DNA of 64,000 nucleotides from Izhakiella australiensis (GTDB taxonomy: Bacteria; Pseudomonadota; Gammaproteobacteria; Enterobacterales; Enterobacteriaceae), in the NCBI RefSeq assembly GCF_002006995.1, contig NZ_MRUL01000001.1, forward strand, positions 186,001 through 250,000, read 5' to 3'. Every line of letters starts with the position of its first letter. Positions within the stretch are counted from its first letter, which is position 1. Both the position numbers and the translations under genes were made by a program. The notes under the pieces are model-generated. The model saw nothing but the letters and a program-made list of their open reading frames with translations, was not told the DNA's origin and made no database searches. This document shows, one piece after another, positions 18,055-26,948 of this stretch.

Positions 18055-19303
18055 CGTTCAGTCCGTTAGCCCCGGCGCAGCCCCCCAGGCTGTCGCTTAT
18101 AGCACAGCGGAAAAGCGGACTCTGGCGCTGGGTGGACTGGGATGGGCGTTTGAAAGCTACGACTCCTTTTTGCTGTCGCTGCTGCTGCCGGTGCTTGGCC
18201 TCGTTTTTGGCGTCAGTAAAACCGAACTGGGTCTGTTTATCAGCGTCACCGCCGGCGGGCAGATAATCGGCGGTATTCTGTTCGGCTTCGTCGCCGATAA
18301 AATCGGACGGGTCAAAACTGCGCTGATCTGCATTGCCATCTATTCACTGTTTTCCGGCCTGCTGGCGTTTACCCATAATCAGCAAATTTTTACCCTGCTG
18401 CGCTTTTTTGGCGCGCTGGGAATGGGCGGCATGTGGACGTCCGGCGCGGCGCTGATTGCCGAAACCTGGCGCCCGGAGCGTCGGGCGCGCGGCGGCGCGC
18501 TGATGCAAATGGGGTTGCCGATTGGCGCCATCCTGGCTATCGGCCTGACGGCGCTGGTGACCTCGCTGACCGGCGGACTGGAGCAGGGCGGCTGGCGCTA
18601 CCTGTTCATGATTGGCGCGCTGCCGGTATTTATCATGATGGTGGTGGCCTATATCACGCCTGAATCGCCGGTGTGGCTGGCGCGTCAGCAGGCAAAAACC
18701 GCCAGCCGATCCGCGCCGGTCGACATGGGCAAACAGAATTTAAAAGGATTGCTGCTGGCATTCACCTTCATCTTTTTTATCCAGTACCTGTTCTGGGGCG
18801 TGTTTACCTGGACACCGACCTATCTGCGCGAAGTTAAGCATCTCGACTTTCTGCACAGCCTCAAATTTGTGCTGGCGCTGCAAACCGGGGCTATTGCTGG
18901 TTTTCTGGTGTTTTCGCTGCTGGCGGATAAGTGGGGGCGGCGACCGATGTTTCTTATCTATCTGCTGATCGGCGCGGTGGCGGTGGCGCTTTATCTGATT
19001 ACCACCCAGCCGCTGGTGCTGATGATGGCTATTTTTATGGCGGGCTTTGGCGTAAACGGCATTTTCGCCGGTAGCGGGCCTTTTCTTGCCGAAATCATCG
19101 GCGATACCACCTCGCGCGGCTTTCTGATGGGGCTGGCTTATAACGGCGGTCGGCTGGGAGGATTTATCGCTCCGCTGCTGATTGGCGCCGTCGCCAGCGT
19201 CGGCGGGTTTACCGCCGGGCTGGCCACCACCGTGGTTGCCTTTCTGGCGGCGATGGTTGTGGTATGGCGGGCGCCTGAAACCAAAGGCGTCAGGCTTAAT
19301 TAA
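18029..19303 (+). CDS. MFS transporter, sugar-acid/aromatic-acid symporter type
   Basis: Inner-membrane protein of 424 residues with twelve helices. GWAFESYDSFLLSLLLPVLG in helix 1, the loop FVADKIGRVKTALI, and LPVFIMMVVAYITPESPVWL before the central loop resemble NanT/AAHS-type proton symporters. It overlaps the amidohydrolase by 26 bp, so it is co-transcribed and probably imports the lactone or acid it hydrolyses. Substrate unknown. Confidence 0.85.
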   Translation: MNSKTQQNNVQSVSPGAAPQAVAYSTAEKRTLALGGLGWAFESYDSFLLSLLLPVLGLVFGVSKTELGLFISVTAGGQIIGGILFGFVADKIGRVKTALICIAIYSLFSGLLAFTHNQQIFTLLRFFGALGMGGMWTSGAALIAETWRPERRARGGALMQMGLPIGAILAIGLTALVTSLTGGLEQGGWRYLFMIGALPVFIMMVVAYITPESPVWLARQQAKTASRSAPVDMGKQNLKGLLLAFTFIFFIQYLFWGVFTWTPTYLREVKHLDFLHSLKFVLALQTGAIAGFLVFSLLADKWGRRPMFLIYLLIGAVAVALYLITTQPLVLMMAIFMAGFGVNGIFAGSGPFLAEIIGDTTSRGFLMGLAYNGGRLGGFIAPLLIGAVASVGGFTAGLATTVVAFLAAMVVVWRAPETKGVRLN

Positions 19304-19377
19304 GCTGCATCAGCATTAATGCGTGAACCATCAGCACCGTTTTCCTGAAAAACATAATGATACCCTGCGAGGAAAAA

Positions 19378-20712
19378 ATGACTGAGCAAAGCCTGAAGCA
19401 CGCCGCAGACAGCGCGGCGCTGGAGCAAGAAACCATGCGCCGGGTTATCTGGCGCATCCTGCCTTTTCTGATAGTCAGCTATCTGGTTTCCATTATCGAT
19501 CGCGGCAACATCGGCATGGCATCGCTGCAGATGAACCAGGATCTCGGATTGAGCAAGGCGGCCTTCGGCTTTGCCAGCAGCCTGTATTTCGTCGCCTACT
19601 TCCTGTTCGAAGTGCCCAGTAACCTTGCGATGCAAAAGGTGGGGGCGCGGCTCTGGATCCCGCGCATTATGATCAGCTGGGGCATCGTCTCCATGTGCAT
19701 GGCGCTGGTGCAAAACAGTACCTCACTCTACATTGTCCGCTTTTTGCTTGGGGCGGCGGAGGCCGGATTTTTCCCCGGCGTGGTGCTTTATCTGACCTGG
19801 TGGATCCCCTCACGCTATCGTGCGCGTATTATCGCTTCCTTTATGGTGGCGATCCCGCTGGCAAACTTTATCGGCTCACCGCTCTCCGGCTTGATCCTGA
19901 CGCTGGATGGCTGGCTGGGGCTGCGCGGCTGGCATCTGCTGTTTATTATCGAAGGGCTGCCGGCGGTGCTGATGGGCATTGCGGCATTTTTTGTGCTCAG
20001 CGATCGACCCCATCAGGCCAGATGGCTGAGCAGCGAGCAGAGGAACTGGCTGGAAACCACGCTGCGGGCCGAGCGCGAAAAGCGGAAACATATCGCCAGG
20101 GTATCGACCTGGCAGCTGCTAAAACATCGTCATATCTGGCTGATGGCGCTGATTTATACCGGTGCCTCTTCTGCCGGGACCACCCTCAGCGTCTGGTCGC
20201 CGCAGCTGCTGAAATCATTCCACCTTGATAATCTGACTACCGGCTTACTGAATGCGATTCCTTACGGTCTGGCATCGGTGCTGATGATCGTCTGGGGACG
20301 TAACTCCGATCGCACCAATGAACGTCGCTGGCATACGGCTCTGACGCTGTTTATGATCGCCGCTGGCGTTCTGGCGGCGTTTATCAACCTTTCGCTGCCG
20401 GCAACCGTGGTTATCCTCAGTCTGATTCTGGTGGGCGCTTATGCAATGAAGGGACCGTTCTGGGCGCTGGCGGCAGGCTGGATGGACAGCAGTTCAGCCG
20501 CAGCAGGCCTGGCGGCCGTGGGGGCGATTGCCAACCTGATTGGCGGCGTGGTGATGGTAAACGCCTACGGTATTATTAACCAGCGAACCGGCAGTCATAC
20601 GCTGGCACTGCTGCCGCTGGCCGCGCTCTGTCTGGCCGGTGGGATAGCGGTTCTGCTGATGGGGCGTCGATTAAGCGAAGGCCGCGCCAGCGAAACCCAG
20701 ACCACCCATTAA
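19378..20712 (+). CDS. MFS transporter, anion:cation symporter family
   Basis: Inner-membrane transporter of 444 residues. VSIIDRGNIGMASLQMNQDL, EVPSNLAMQKVGARLWIPRI and AAEAGFFPGVVLYL are characteristic of the ACS family. ATG 19378 is preferred because GAGGAAAAA lies just upstream; an earlier ATG at 19357 has none. It lies 74 bp after another MFS gene and is probably in the same operon, giving the cluster more than one uptake route. It is paralogous to the MFS genes at 5813, 24225 and 54045. Confidence 0.85.
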   Translation: MTEQSLKHAADSAALEQETMRRVIWRILPFLIVSYLVSIIDRGNIGMASLQMNQDLGLSKAAFGFASSLYFVAYFLFEVPSNLAMQKVGARLWIPRIMISWGIVSMCMALVQNSTSLYIVRFLLGAAEAGFFPGVVLYLTWWIPSRYRARIIASFMVAIPLANFIGSPLSGLILTLDGWLGLRGWHLLFIIEGLPAVLMGIAAFFVLSDRPHQARWLSSEQRNWLETTLRAEREKRKHIARVSTWQLLKHRHIWLMALIYTGASSAGTTLSVWSPQLLKSFHLDNLTTGLLNAIPYGLASVLMIVWGRNSDRTNERRWHTALTLFMIAAGVLAAFINLSLPATVVILSLILVGAYAMKGPFWALAAGWMDSSSAAAGLAAVGAIANLIGGVVMVNAYGIINQRTGSHTLALLPLAALCLAGGIAVLLMGRRLSEGRASETQTTH

Positions 20713-20722
20713 GCCATTCGAC

Positions 20723-20740
20723 GGCCGGTATATACCGGCC
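20723..20740. terminator. Palindrome between convergent MFS and IclR genes
   Basis: Perfect 18-bp palindrome GGCCGGTATATACCGGCC between the ends of two convergent genes. It has no T tract, so termination is only a guess from its position. Confidence 0.4.
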
Positions 20741-20751
20741 GCTGACCGGGA

Positions 20752-21486
20752 TTAAACGCCATTTTGCAACGTCTGCGCACCGTAAAACTGTTCGCAGAAG
20801 TGCTTGCTGGCGCCGAGCTTAACGGACAGCCGGGCGGCGCAGCCGCTCATTAGCTGACTGAGGCCCTGCTCCTTGCGTGACTCGGTCAGGCGCGATGCCG
20901 GTCCGGTAAGCGCCAGAGCGGAGATCAGCTTGTCATTCACGCCAAATACCGGCACGGCGAAGGCGGCGGTGTGCGGATCGCGCGCGCCGGAGGTATAAAG
21001 CGGAATGGCCGGCTGGTCATCAAATAACGCCTCTCCTAATCCCCAGTAGCGCAGCACCTGACTGATCGCCGAGCTATCCAGCGGAAACATGGTGCCGGGC
21101 AGGCGGCTGTGGCGTAAACCTTCGGAGGCTTCAGCGCGAAACAGACACAGGCGCTGCCCGCTATCAATGACGTACCAGCTGGCGCTCTCATGGGAGGCCT
21201 GTGCCAAAGCATGTAATTCGGGCTGCACCACGCTCGCCAGGTGGAAAGATTGTTCATAGAGCTTGCCGAGATAAAGCAGGCGCGGGCCTAACGCGTAACT
21301 GCCGTTGTCATATCTGACGATATAGTTCATCCGTTCAAGCGAGTTCATCAGACGGTAGACCGTGGTTTTGTGATAACCCGACAGCTGCGCCAGCGCCGTC
21401 AGCGTCAGGCTCTCTTCACCGGGACGAAAACAGTCCAGCAGAGCCAGCGCTTTTTCCACAGCAATAACGCCTTCATTACCCATCAT
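20752..21486 (-). CDS. IclR-family transcriptional regulator
   Basis: Regulator of 244 residues with an N-terminal winged helix (AVEKALALLDCFRPGEESLT, then LSGYHKTTVYRLMNSLERM) and a C-terminal GAF-like effector domain ending in LTGPASRLTE. AGGAG precedes two adjacent ATGs (21486, 21483). It lies between two operons and is divergent from the aldolase operon. Both operons carry the same promoter-proximal dyad (GTACA-N7-TGTAC and GTAAA-N7-TGTAC), which is the natural candidate for its binding site. The inferred role is local repressor of the whole catabolic cluster. Confidence 0.87.
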   Translation of the reverse strand: MMGNEGVIAVEKALALLDCFRPGEESLTLTALAQLSGYHKTTVYRLMNSLERMNYIVRYDNGSYALGPRLLYLGKLYEQSFHLASVVQPELHALAQASHESASWYVIDSGQRLCLFRAEASEGLRHSRLPGTMFPLDSSAISQVLRYWGLGEALFDDQPAIPLYTSGARDPHTAAFAVPVFGVNDKLISALALTGPASRLTESRKEQGLSQLMSGCAARLSVKLGASKHFCEQFYGAQTLQNGV

Positions 21487-21541
21487 TTTCTCCTTTTATG
21501 CTCGCAACTGAGTTTACCCGAATTTTGTGAGTTACATCGTG

Positions 21542-21626
21542 TTTACATCACAAACGCCGAGTTGCCGCTGGCTAAAAGGCAATCATCATCGCTATAGTTA
21601 TTTTATATTGTACATTCTGGTTGTAC
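21542..21626 (+). promoter_or_regulatory. IclR-type regulated promoter, copy 2
   Basis: TTTACATCA (21542-21550), -10 like TATAGT (21593-21598) in TCGCTATAGT, and a perfect dyad GTACA-N7-TGTAC (21610-21626). The first two are 51 bp apart, exactly as in copy 1 at 16798. The dyad starts 17 bp after the start of the -10 in both. Confidence 0.7.
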
Positions 21627-21650
21627 TTAGTAAAACTTCAGGAGCCACAG

Positions 21651-22343
21651 ATGTCTGATTCAGTAAAACCGATGATTAACCGCCAGTTTGAGCGCGTTCC
21701 GGCGCAAGAGGTTCGCCAGGCTGCTGAGTATCAGGCCGCCATTCTTGCCGATGTGCTAGGACGCAGGGGGACCCTGCACGGCAGAATCAAGCCGCTGGCA
21801 CCGCAGATGCGGGTTGCCGGACCGGCGATTACCGTGGAAGTTCGCCCCGGAGACAATCTGGCGATACACGCGGCGCTGGCCGTTGCCCAACCGGGCGATG
21901 TCATCGTGGTCGACGGTAAAGGCGATTTAAGCTGCGCGCTGCTGGGCGAAATCATGGCGACTCAGGCTGAGGCTACCGGCATTGCCGGCATCATCATCGA
22001 CGGCGCAGTGCGGGATGCCGATGCGCTGAGTCAGCAAAGCTACCCCGTGTTTTCTGCCGGGCTTAACCCCTGCGGTCCAACGAAGCTGATCCCAGGCAAG
22101 GTCAATTATCCTATCTCCCTGGCCGGCGCGCCGGTGCAGGCGGGCGATCTGGTGGTTGGCGATGTGGACGGCGTGGTGGTGATCCCACGTGATGAAGTAA
22201 AAAGCATCATTGCGCTGGCGGAGCAAAAGCTGGCGGGTGAAAACCAGCGTATCGCCGCGATTCGCGCCGGCGACACGCGTCCCCATTGGCTGGAAGGCGC
22301 GCTGCAAAAGGCTGGCATGCTGGCGCACGGGGAGACGCTGTAA
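21651..22343 (+). CDS. RraA-like 4-hydroxy-4-methyl-2-oxoglutarate aldolase family protein
   Basis: Cytosolic protein of 230 residues of the RraA/HMG-CHA aldolase fold. GDVIVVDGKGDLSCALLGE and GIIIDGAVRDADAL carry the glycine-rich loop, and the Arg and Asp that bind the carboxylate and Mg2+ in the class II aldolases. The family cleaves 4-hydroxy-2-oxo-acids to pyruvate and another carbonyl compound; RraA itself binds RNase E, but this gene's catabolic setting favours an enzyme. ATG 21651 follows AGGAG by 7 nt. The stop codon overlaps the next start by 1 bp, the first step of a tightly packed four-gene operon. Confidence 0.85.
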   Translation: MSDSVKPMINRQFERVPAQEVRQAAEYQAAILADVLGRRGTLHGRIKPLAPQMRVAGPAITVEVRPGDNLAIHAALAVAQPGDVIVVDGKGDLSCALLGEIMATQAEATGIAGIIIDGAVRDADALSQQSYPVFSAGLNPCGPTKLIPGKVNYPISLAGAPVQAGDLVVGDVDGVVVIPRDEVKSIIALAEQKLAGENQRIAAIRAGDTRPHWLEGALQKAGMLAHGETL

Positions 22344-23293
22344 TGAATGGCAAAAAAGTGATTCTGATAACCGGCAGCGATCTGGCTGAGGAAGCGCTGG
22401 AGATGCTCAGCGATTATGAGCTGGTTTTTGCCGGCCGGCAGGCAACGGAAGCGCAGCTGCTGGCGCTGTGCCAGCAGCACAATCCGCAGGCGATCCTGGT
22501 ACGCTACGGAAAGATTAGCGCGGCCATTATGGATGCCGCTCCGGCGCTGCGGGTGATTTCCAAACACGGCAGCGGCATTGATGTTATCGACCAGGCGGCG
22601 GCGGCGGCGCGCAACATCGCCGTCTGTTCAGCGCCGGGCGCTAACGCCGCGGCGGTAGCCGAACACAGCTGGGCGCTGATACTGGCCTGCGCCAAATCCG
22701 TGCTGCCGCTGGATAAGCGGCTGCGTGAGGGATTCTGGGACAAAGCGACCCATAAATCCGTTGAACTGGAAGGGCGTACTCTGGGCCTGGTTGGACTTGG
22801 CGCTATCGGCTCGCGCGTTGCGCGCATCGGGCAAGCCTTTGGCATGAAGGTTGTGGCCTTTGACCCCTATGCCCGAACGCTGCCGCCGGAATGTGATGCG
22901 GTGGAAACGCTCAGCGCTCTGCTGGAGCAGGCAGACGTGATTTCACTGCACTGCCCGCTGACCGAACAGAATCGCGGCATGATCAATAAAGATATGCTGG
23001 CATTGGTAAAACCTGGCGCCATTTTGGTTAACACTGCGCGCGGCGGCCTGATTGACGAAGAGGCGTTAGCCGACGCGCTGCGCAATGGCCCTTTGCGCTG
23101 GGCGGCGCTGGATAGCTTTAGCGTGGAACCGCTTAGCGCGCCGCATCCGTGGCAGCATCTCAACAACGTTATCATTTCCCCCCATGTTGGCGGCGTCAGC
23201 GATGTTTCTTATATCAAAATGGGCACCACGGCGGCGCGCAATCTGCTGAAGGTGTTGGATGACGCTTTGCAGCAGGAAGGGGTCTCTCCATGA
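22343..23293 (+). CDS. D-2-hydroxyacid dehydrogenase (SerA/GhrB-like)
   Basis: NAD(P)-dependent oxidoreductase of 316 residues. It has the Rossmann motif GLVGLGAIGSRVARIG, then Arg in NTARGGLIDEEAL, Glu in SVEPL and His in ISPHVGGVSD, forming the Arg-Glu-His active site of the family. The length is that of hydroxypyruvate/glyoxylate reductases without a regulatory ACT domain. The start overlaps the aldolase stop by 1 bp and the end overlaps the lactonase start by 4 bp (ATGA). In the pathway it may interconvert a 2-hydroxyacid and a 2-oxoacid. Substrate not assignable. Confidence 0.87.
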   Translation: MNGKKVILITGSDLAEEALEMLSDYELVFAGRQATEAQLLALCQQHNPQAILVRYGKISAAIMDAAPALRVISKHGSGIDVIDQAAAAARNIAVCSAPGANAAAVAEHSWALILACAKSVLPLDKRLREGFWDKATHKSVELEGRTLGLVGLGAIGSRVARIGQAFGMKVVAFDPYARTLPPECDAVETLSALLEQADVISLHCPLTEQNRGMINKDMLALVKPGAILVNTARGGLIDEEALADALRNGPLRWAALDSFSVEPLSAPHPWQHLNNVIISPHVGGVSDVSYIKMGTTAARNLLKVLDDALQQEGVSP

Positions 23294-24222
23294 TGTTTCT
23301 TACCTCTCCGGAGGGGCGTGAGGCCGAGGTGTTTACCCGGCTGCCGGACGCATTCCGGCAGCCGGATCCAACCAATGCCTGGGCGCTGGCAAACCGGGGC
23401 GGCCACGCCGTGGATTCCTTTCTTGAAGGCCCGGTCTGGCATCCTTCCGGCTGCCTGTACGTCACTGATATTCCCTATGGTCGAATTTTTCGTGTCGATA
23501 TGGAGGGCGAATGGCAGCTGGTGGCGCAGTATGACGGCGAACCGAACGGCATGAAGCTGATTGATTCTGACACGCTGCTGATCGCAGATTATCGCCATGG
23601 GTTGATCCGGCTTTCGCTGACGGATGGCTCGCTGCGCCCATGGCTGACGCGGCGCAACAGCGAGAGCTTTCGCGGCCTGAACGATCTGACTCTGGATAGC
23701 CGGGGAAATCTCTATTTCACCGATCAGGGGCAAACCGGGCTGCACGATCCCAGCGGCCGGGTATACCGGCTGGCACCAGATGGTCGGCTGGATGTGTTGC
23801 TGGCTAACTGTCCCAGCCCTAACGGGCTGGTGCTTTCTCCCGATGAAAAGCTGCTTTACGTCGCGATGACGCGCGGCAATTGCATCTGGCGCGTTCCGCT
23901 GCAGGCGGATGGTTCCGTCAGTAAAGTGGGGCAGTTCTTTACCTCACATGGCCCCAGCGGGCCGGACGGGCTGGCGATCAACGCCAGCGGCGAACTGCTG
24001 ATCGCCAATCCCGGGCTGGGACGCGTCTGGTTGCTGAACGATCTGGCGGAGCCGACGACCATCCTGATAAGCCCGCTTGGCCGCTCGACCACCAATCTGT
24101 GCTTTGGTGGTGCGTTACATAACCAGCTGTTTATCACTGAATCGGTAAGCGGCACTATCCTGCGCAGCAGCCTGCCGACGCCTGGCGCTGAGCTTCCTTA
24201 TCTTACGACTCCAGCATTCTAA
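23290..24222 (+). CDS. SMP-30/gluconolactonase family lactonase
   Basis: Six-bladed beta-propeller hydrolase of 310 residues. The metal site is recognisable: Glu46 (FLEGPVWH), the Asn/Asp of RGLNDLTLD, Asn in CPSPNGLVLS and Asp in GPDGLAINA. The family opens sugar lactones using Ca2+ or Zn2+. It has no signal peptide, so it acts in the cytosol. It overlaps the dehydrogenase gene by 4 bp. Together with the amidohydrolase at 16984 this gives the cluster two unrelated lactonases. Confidence 0.87.
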   Translation: MMFLTSPEGREAEVFTRLPDAFRQPDPTNAWALANRGGHAVDSFLEGPVWHPSGCLYVTDIPYGRIFRVDMEGEWQLVAQYDGEPNGMKLIDSDTLLIADYRHGLIRLSLTDGSLRPWLTRRNSESFRGLNDLTLDSRGNLYFTDQGQTGLHDPSGRVYRLAPDGRLDVLLANCPSPNGLVLSPDEKLLYVAMTRGNCIWRVPLQADGSVSKVGQFFTSHGPSGPDGLAINASGELLIANPGLGRVWLLNDLAEPTTILISPLGRSTTNLCFGGALHNQLFITESVSGTILRSSLPTPGAELPYLTTPAF

Positions 24223-24224
24223 AT

Positions 24225-25607
24225 ATGACCGCGCCGCAGAGCGCTATGGAGATATCCTTGACCCTACAAACCACGACGGACGCCGTGTCCGACAGCCAGA
24301 CGCATCCACAGCAGGATGAGATGAGCCACAGCGACAAAGCCCTGAGCGAACGGGCGGCGGCAAAAGCCTTTCGTCGCATCCTGCCGTTTATTTTTATTTG
24401 CTACGTCGTCAGCTATCTCGATCGCACCAACGTTAGCTTTGCTGCGCTGGGAATGAATGCCGATCTCGGTATTACCGCCGAACAATTCGGTTTTGGCGCC
24501 GGCATGTTCTTTATTGGTTATTTCCTGTTTGAAATTCCCAGCAACCTGGCGATGCAGAAGATCGGGGCGCGTATCTGGATCGCCCGTATTATGATTTCCT
24601 GGGGGCTGATTTCAATGGCCACCGCTTTTGTGACCGGTCCGACCAGCTTTGCCATTGCGCGCTTTTGCCTTGGCATGGCGGAGGCCGGATTTACACCGGG
24701 CATCTATCTGTTTTTTACCTACTGGTTTCCCGGCAGCTGGCGCGCCAAAATTACCGCCGCGTTTCTGGTCGGCATCCCGGTGGCGAATATTATTGGCTCG
24801 CCCATTTCCGGCATTCTGATGCAGCTGACGGGCCATGAGCATATCCGTAACTGGCAATGGCTGCTGATGCTTGAAGGATTGCCGGCCGTGCTGCTGGGCC
24901 TGCTATGCCTGATTTTTCTCGACGATCGCCCGGCGCAGGCTCGCTGGCTCGATATGCAGGAAAAGCATCTGTTACAGCGGCGGCTGGACGTGGAACAGCG
25001 GCAGATTGCGGCGAAGCATGGGGCTGACATGAAGGACGCCTTGCGCAACCCGCTACTCTGGCTACTGGCGTTTATTAATTTTTGCGGCATCGTTGGTTCA
25101 ATCGGCGTCGGCTTATGGATGCCGCAAATTATTAAACAGCTGGGCGTCAGCCATACCACCACCGGTTTTCTTGCCGCCTTGCCCTATATCTGCGGCGCGC
25201 TCAGCATGCTGCTGTGGGCGCGCAGGGCAAATGCTTCAGCGCATCGCATCCGCTGGATCAGCGGCGCGCTGTTGATTGCCGCCGTTTCGCTGGCATGCAG
25301 CGCGCTGGTAAGCCTGGCGTTTATTAAGATGGTTGCGCTCTGCCTGACGGTGAGCGGCATTCTGGCCTTTCAGGCCTCCTTCTGGGCGTTGCCAACCGGC
25401 TTTTTGACCGGGAACGCCGCGGCGGGCGGCCTGGCGATTATCGTCTCGGTGGGCAATCTCGGCGGTTTTTTTGGCCCGTCACTGATTGGCTATGTGCGCC
25501 AGATGTCCGGTGGCTTTATGTGGGCGTTGCTGTCGGTATCCGTGGTGTTACTGATTGGCGCGCTGGCGGTGGCAACGGTGCGCGATCCTTACCGTAGCAG
25601 TGAGTGA
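24225..25607 (+). CDS. MFS transporter, anion:cation symporter family
   Basis: Inner-membrane transporter; 460 residues from ATG 24225, with alternative starts at 24246 and 24321. The hydrophilic N-terminal extension of about 45 residues is unlike the paralogue at 19378, so a later start is possible. The core has SYLDRTNVSFAALGMNADLG, EIPSNLAMQKIGARIWIARI and MAEAGFTPGIYLFFTYWFPG. It begins 2 bp after the lactonase stop and closes the operon of aldolase, dehydrogenase and lactonase. Confidence 0.85.
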   Translation: MTAPQSAMEISLTLQTTTDAVSDSQTHPQQDEMSHSDKALSERAAAKAFRRILPFIFICYVVSYLDRTNVSFAALGMNADLGITAEQFGFGAGMFFIGYFLFEIPSNLAMQKIGARIWIARIMISWGLISMATAFVTGPTSFAIARFCLGMAEAGFTPGIYLFFTYWFPGSWRAKITAAFLVGIPVANIIGSPISGILMQLTGHEHIRNWQWLLMLEGLPAVLLGLLCLIFLDDRPAQARWLDMQEKHLLQRRLDVEQRQIAAKHGADMKDALRNPLLWLLAFINFCGIVGSIGVGLWMPQIIKQLGVSHTTTGFLAALPYICGALSMLLWARRANASAHRIRWISGALLIAAVSLACSALVSLAFIKMVALCLTVSGILAFQASFWALPTGFLTGNAAAGGLAIIVSVGNLGGFFGPSLIGYVRQMSGGFMWALLSVSVVLLIGALAVATVRDPYRSSE

Positions 25608-25703
25608 GCCTGGGCTGCCGCCGGCAAAAGCGGGCGGGTTCGCCGCACAGCGCTGAATATTTCGCTCTGTGGGTGAGCCATTGCCGGCGGCTGGCGACGC
25701 TTT

Positions 25704-26948
25704 TCAGCGATAGTGATGTTTATCGAGGTCGAATTTCTTCATCCGTAAATAAAGCTTTTTACGCGGGATTTGCAGATATTCTGCAACGTCGTTAATCCTG
25801 CCCTGATGAATATTCAGCGCTTCGACAATAATCTGGCGCTCGTACTCTTCAACCCGCCTGTCGAGCTGTAGCGGTTCACCGCTGTGCAGCAGCGGAGTGG
25901 GGGTGTCGGCCAGCGGCATTACGCCAACGGCAAACAGCCTGGCGGCATTCGCCAGTTCGCGCACGTTATTGGGCCAGTGGCGCTTAAGCAGCTTTTTACA
26001 GAGATCCGGCGGCAGTGCCGGCGGCGGATTATTCAGGCGCTGGCTGGCTTGCTGCAAATAATGACGAAATAGCGGCTCGATATCGTCCGGACGCTGCGAC
26101 AGCGGCGGGCAAAATAGCTGGGTCAGGGCGAAGCAGTAATATAGCTCGGGGATAATACGGTGGGTACCAGCCAGCGCGAGCGGCGGCTGTTGACCGATTG
26201 CCACCAGGCGAAACGGCAGCGGATCCTGACTCTGCGAATGTGCCAGCAGATACTGCTGTGCCTGCGTCAGCCGCTCAATATTGCGCAAGACCAGCATGCC
26301 GCCTGCGGCCTGTTCAATCCACTGGTTTAGCGGTGCCTCCTGATCTTCAACAACGTCGCCAAAGATAACCGGCTGTTCGCTGCGCGCGCTGAGGCGATGG
26401 AGGTAGCAGGCGGCCAGCGTTCGCCCCGATCCGCTTTCGCCATGAAAATAGACCGTGATATCCGTCTCCGCCAGCTGGCGAAGCGTCTGGCGCATCTGGC
26501 TGACCCATTCGCTGCGGCCAATCAGATTATCCGCCAGCTGTTCCTGCTGCCACTGACGCCGGACCAGGCGCGCCTGACGCTGTGCCAGCGCTTTATCGAC
26601 TAAATTCAGCAGCTGCTCCGGGTTGACCGGCTTTTGCAGAAAATCCCATGCGCCTTTTTTTACCGCCTCGACCGCCATCGGTACGTCGCCGTGACCGGTT
26701 ACCAGCAGCACCGGCAGGGTGGGGTCCTGCTTTAACAGGATTTTCATCAGCTCAATGCCGGAGCAGTAGGGCATGCAAACGTCGCTCAGTACGATCCCCG
26801 CCCACGCTTCGCCGATCAGCGTCTGCGCTTGCCGCGGATCGCGACAGGCAAACACCCGATGTCCGGCCTGTGCCAACAGCAGGGTATAGGCATCAAGTAC
26901 GTCGCTGTCATCGTCAATTAATAGAATATTATGTTGATTAGTCAGCAT
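25704..26948 (-). CDS. pgtA: PgtA, phosphoglycerate transport response regulator
   Basis: Response regulator of 414 residues matching Salmonella PgtA in size and context. The receiver domain (1-120) has Asp56 (LSDVCMP) and Lys in LQKP. The central sigma-54-type AAA+ domain has a Walker A-like GESGSGRT. The C-terminal Fis-type helix-turn-helix ends NDVAEYLQIPRKKLYLRMKK. The GAFTGA loop needed to contact sigma-54 is not visible and the central domain is shorter than in NtrC, so it probably does not work through sigma-54. It overlaps pgtB by 11 bp. In Salmonella, PgtA with PgtB and PgtC induces pgtP in response to external phosphoglycerates. Confidence 0.9.
   Translation of the reverse strand: MLTNQHNILLIDDDSDVLDAYTLLLAQAGHRVFACRDPRQAQTLIGEAWAGIVLSDVCMPYCSGIELMKILLKQDPTLPVLLVTGHGDVPMAVEAVKKGAWDFLQKPVNPEQLLNLVDKALAQRQARLVRRQWQQEQLADNLIGRSEWVSQMRQTLRQLAETDITVYFHGESGSGRTLAACYLHRLSARSEQPVIFGDVVEDQEAPLNQWIEQAAGGMLVLRNIERLTQAQQYLLAHSQSQDPLPFRLVAIGQQPPLALAGTHRIIPELYYCFALTQLFCPPLSQRPDDIEPLFRHYLQQASQRLNNPPPALPPDLCKKLLKRHWPNNVRELANAARLFAVGVMPLADTPTPLLHSGEPLQLDRRVEEYERQIIVEALNIHQGRINDVAEYLQIPRKKLYLRMKKFDLDKHHYR

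Noticed and set aside
21542..21550. CRP site at the TTTACATCAC element
   Set aside because: The GTG and CAC halves are one base too close for a CRP dyad.
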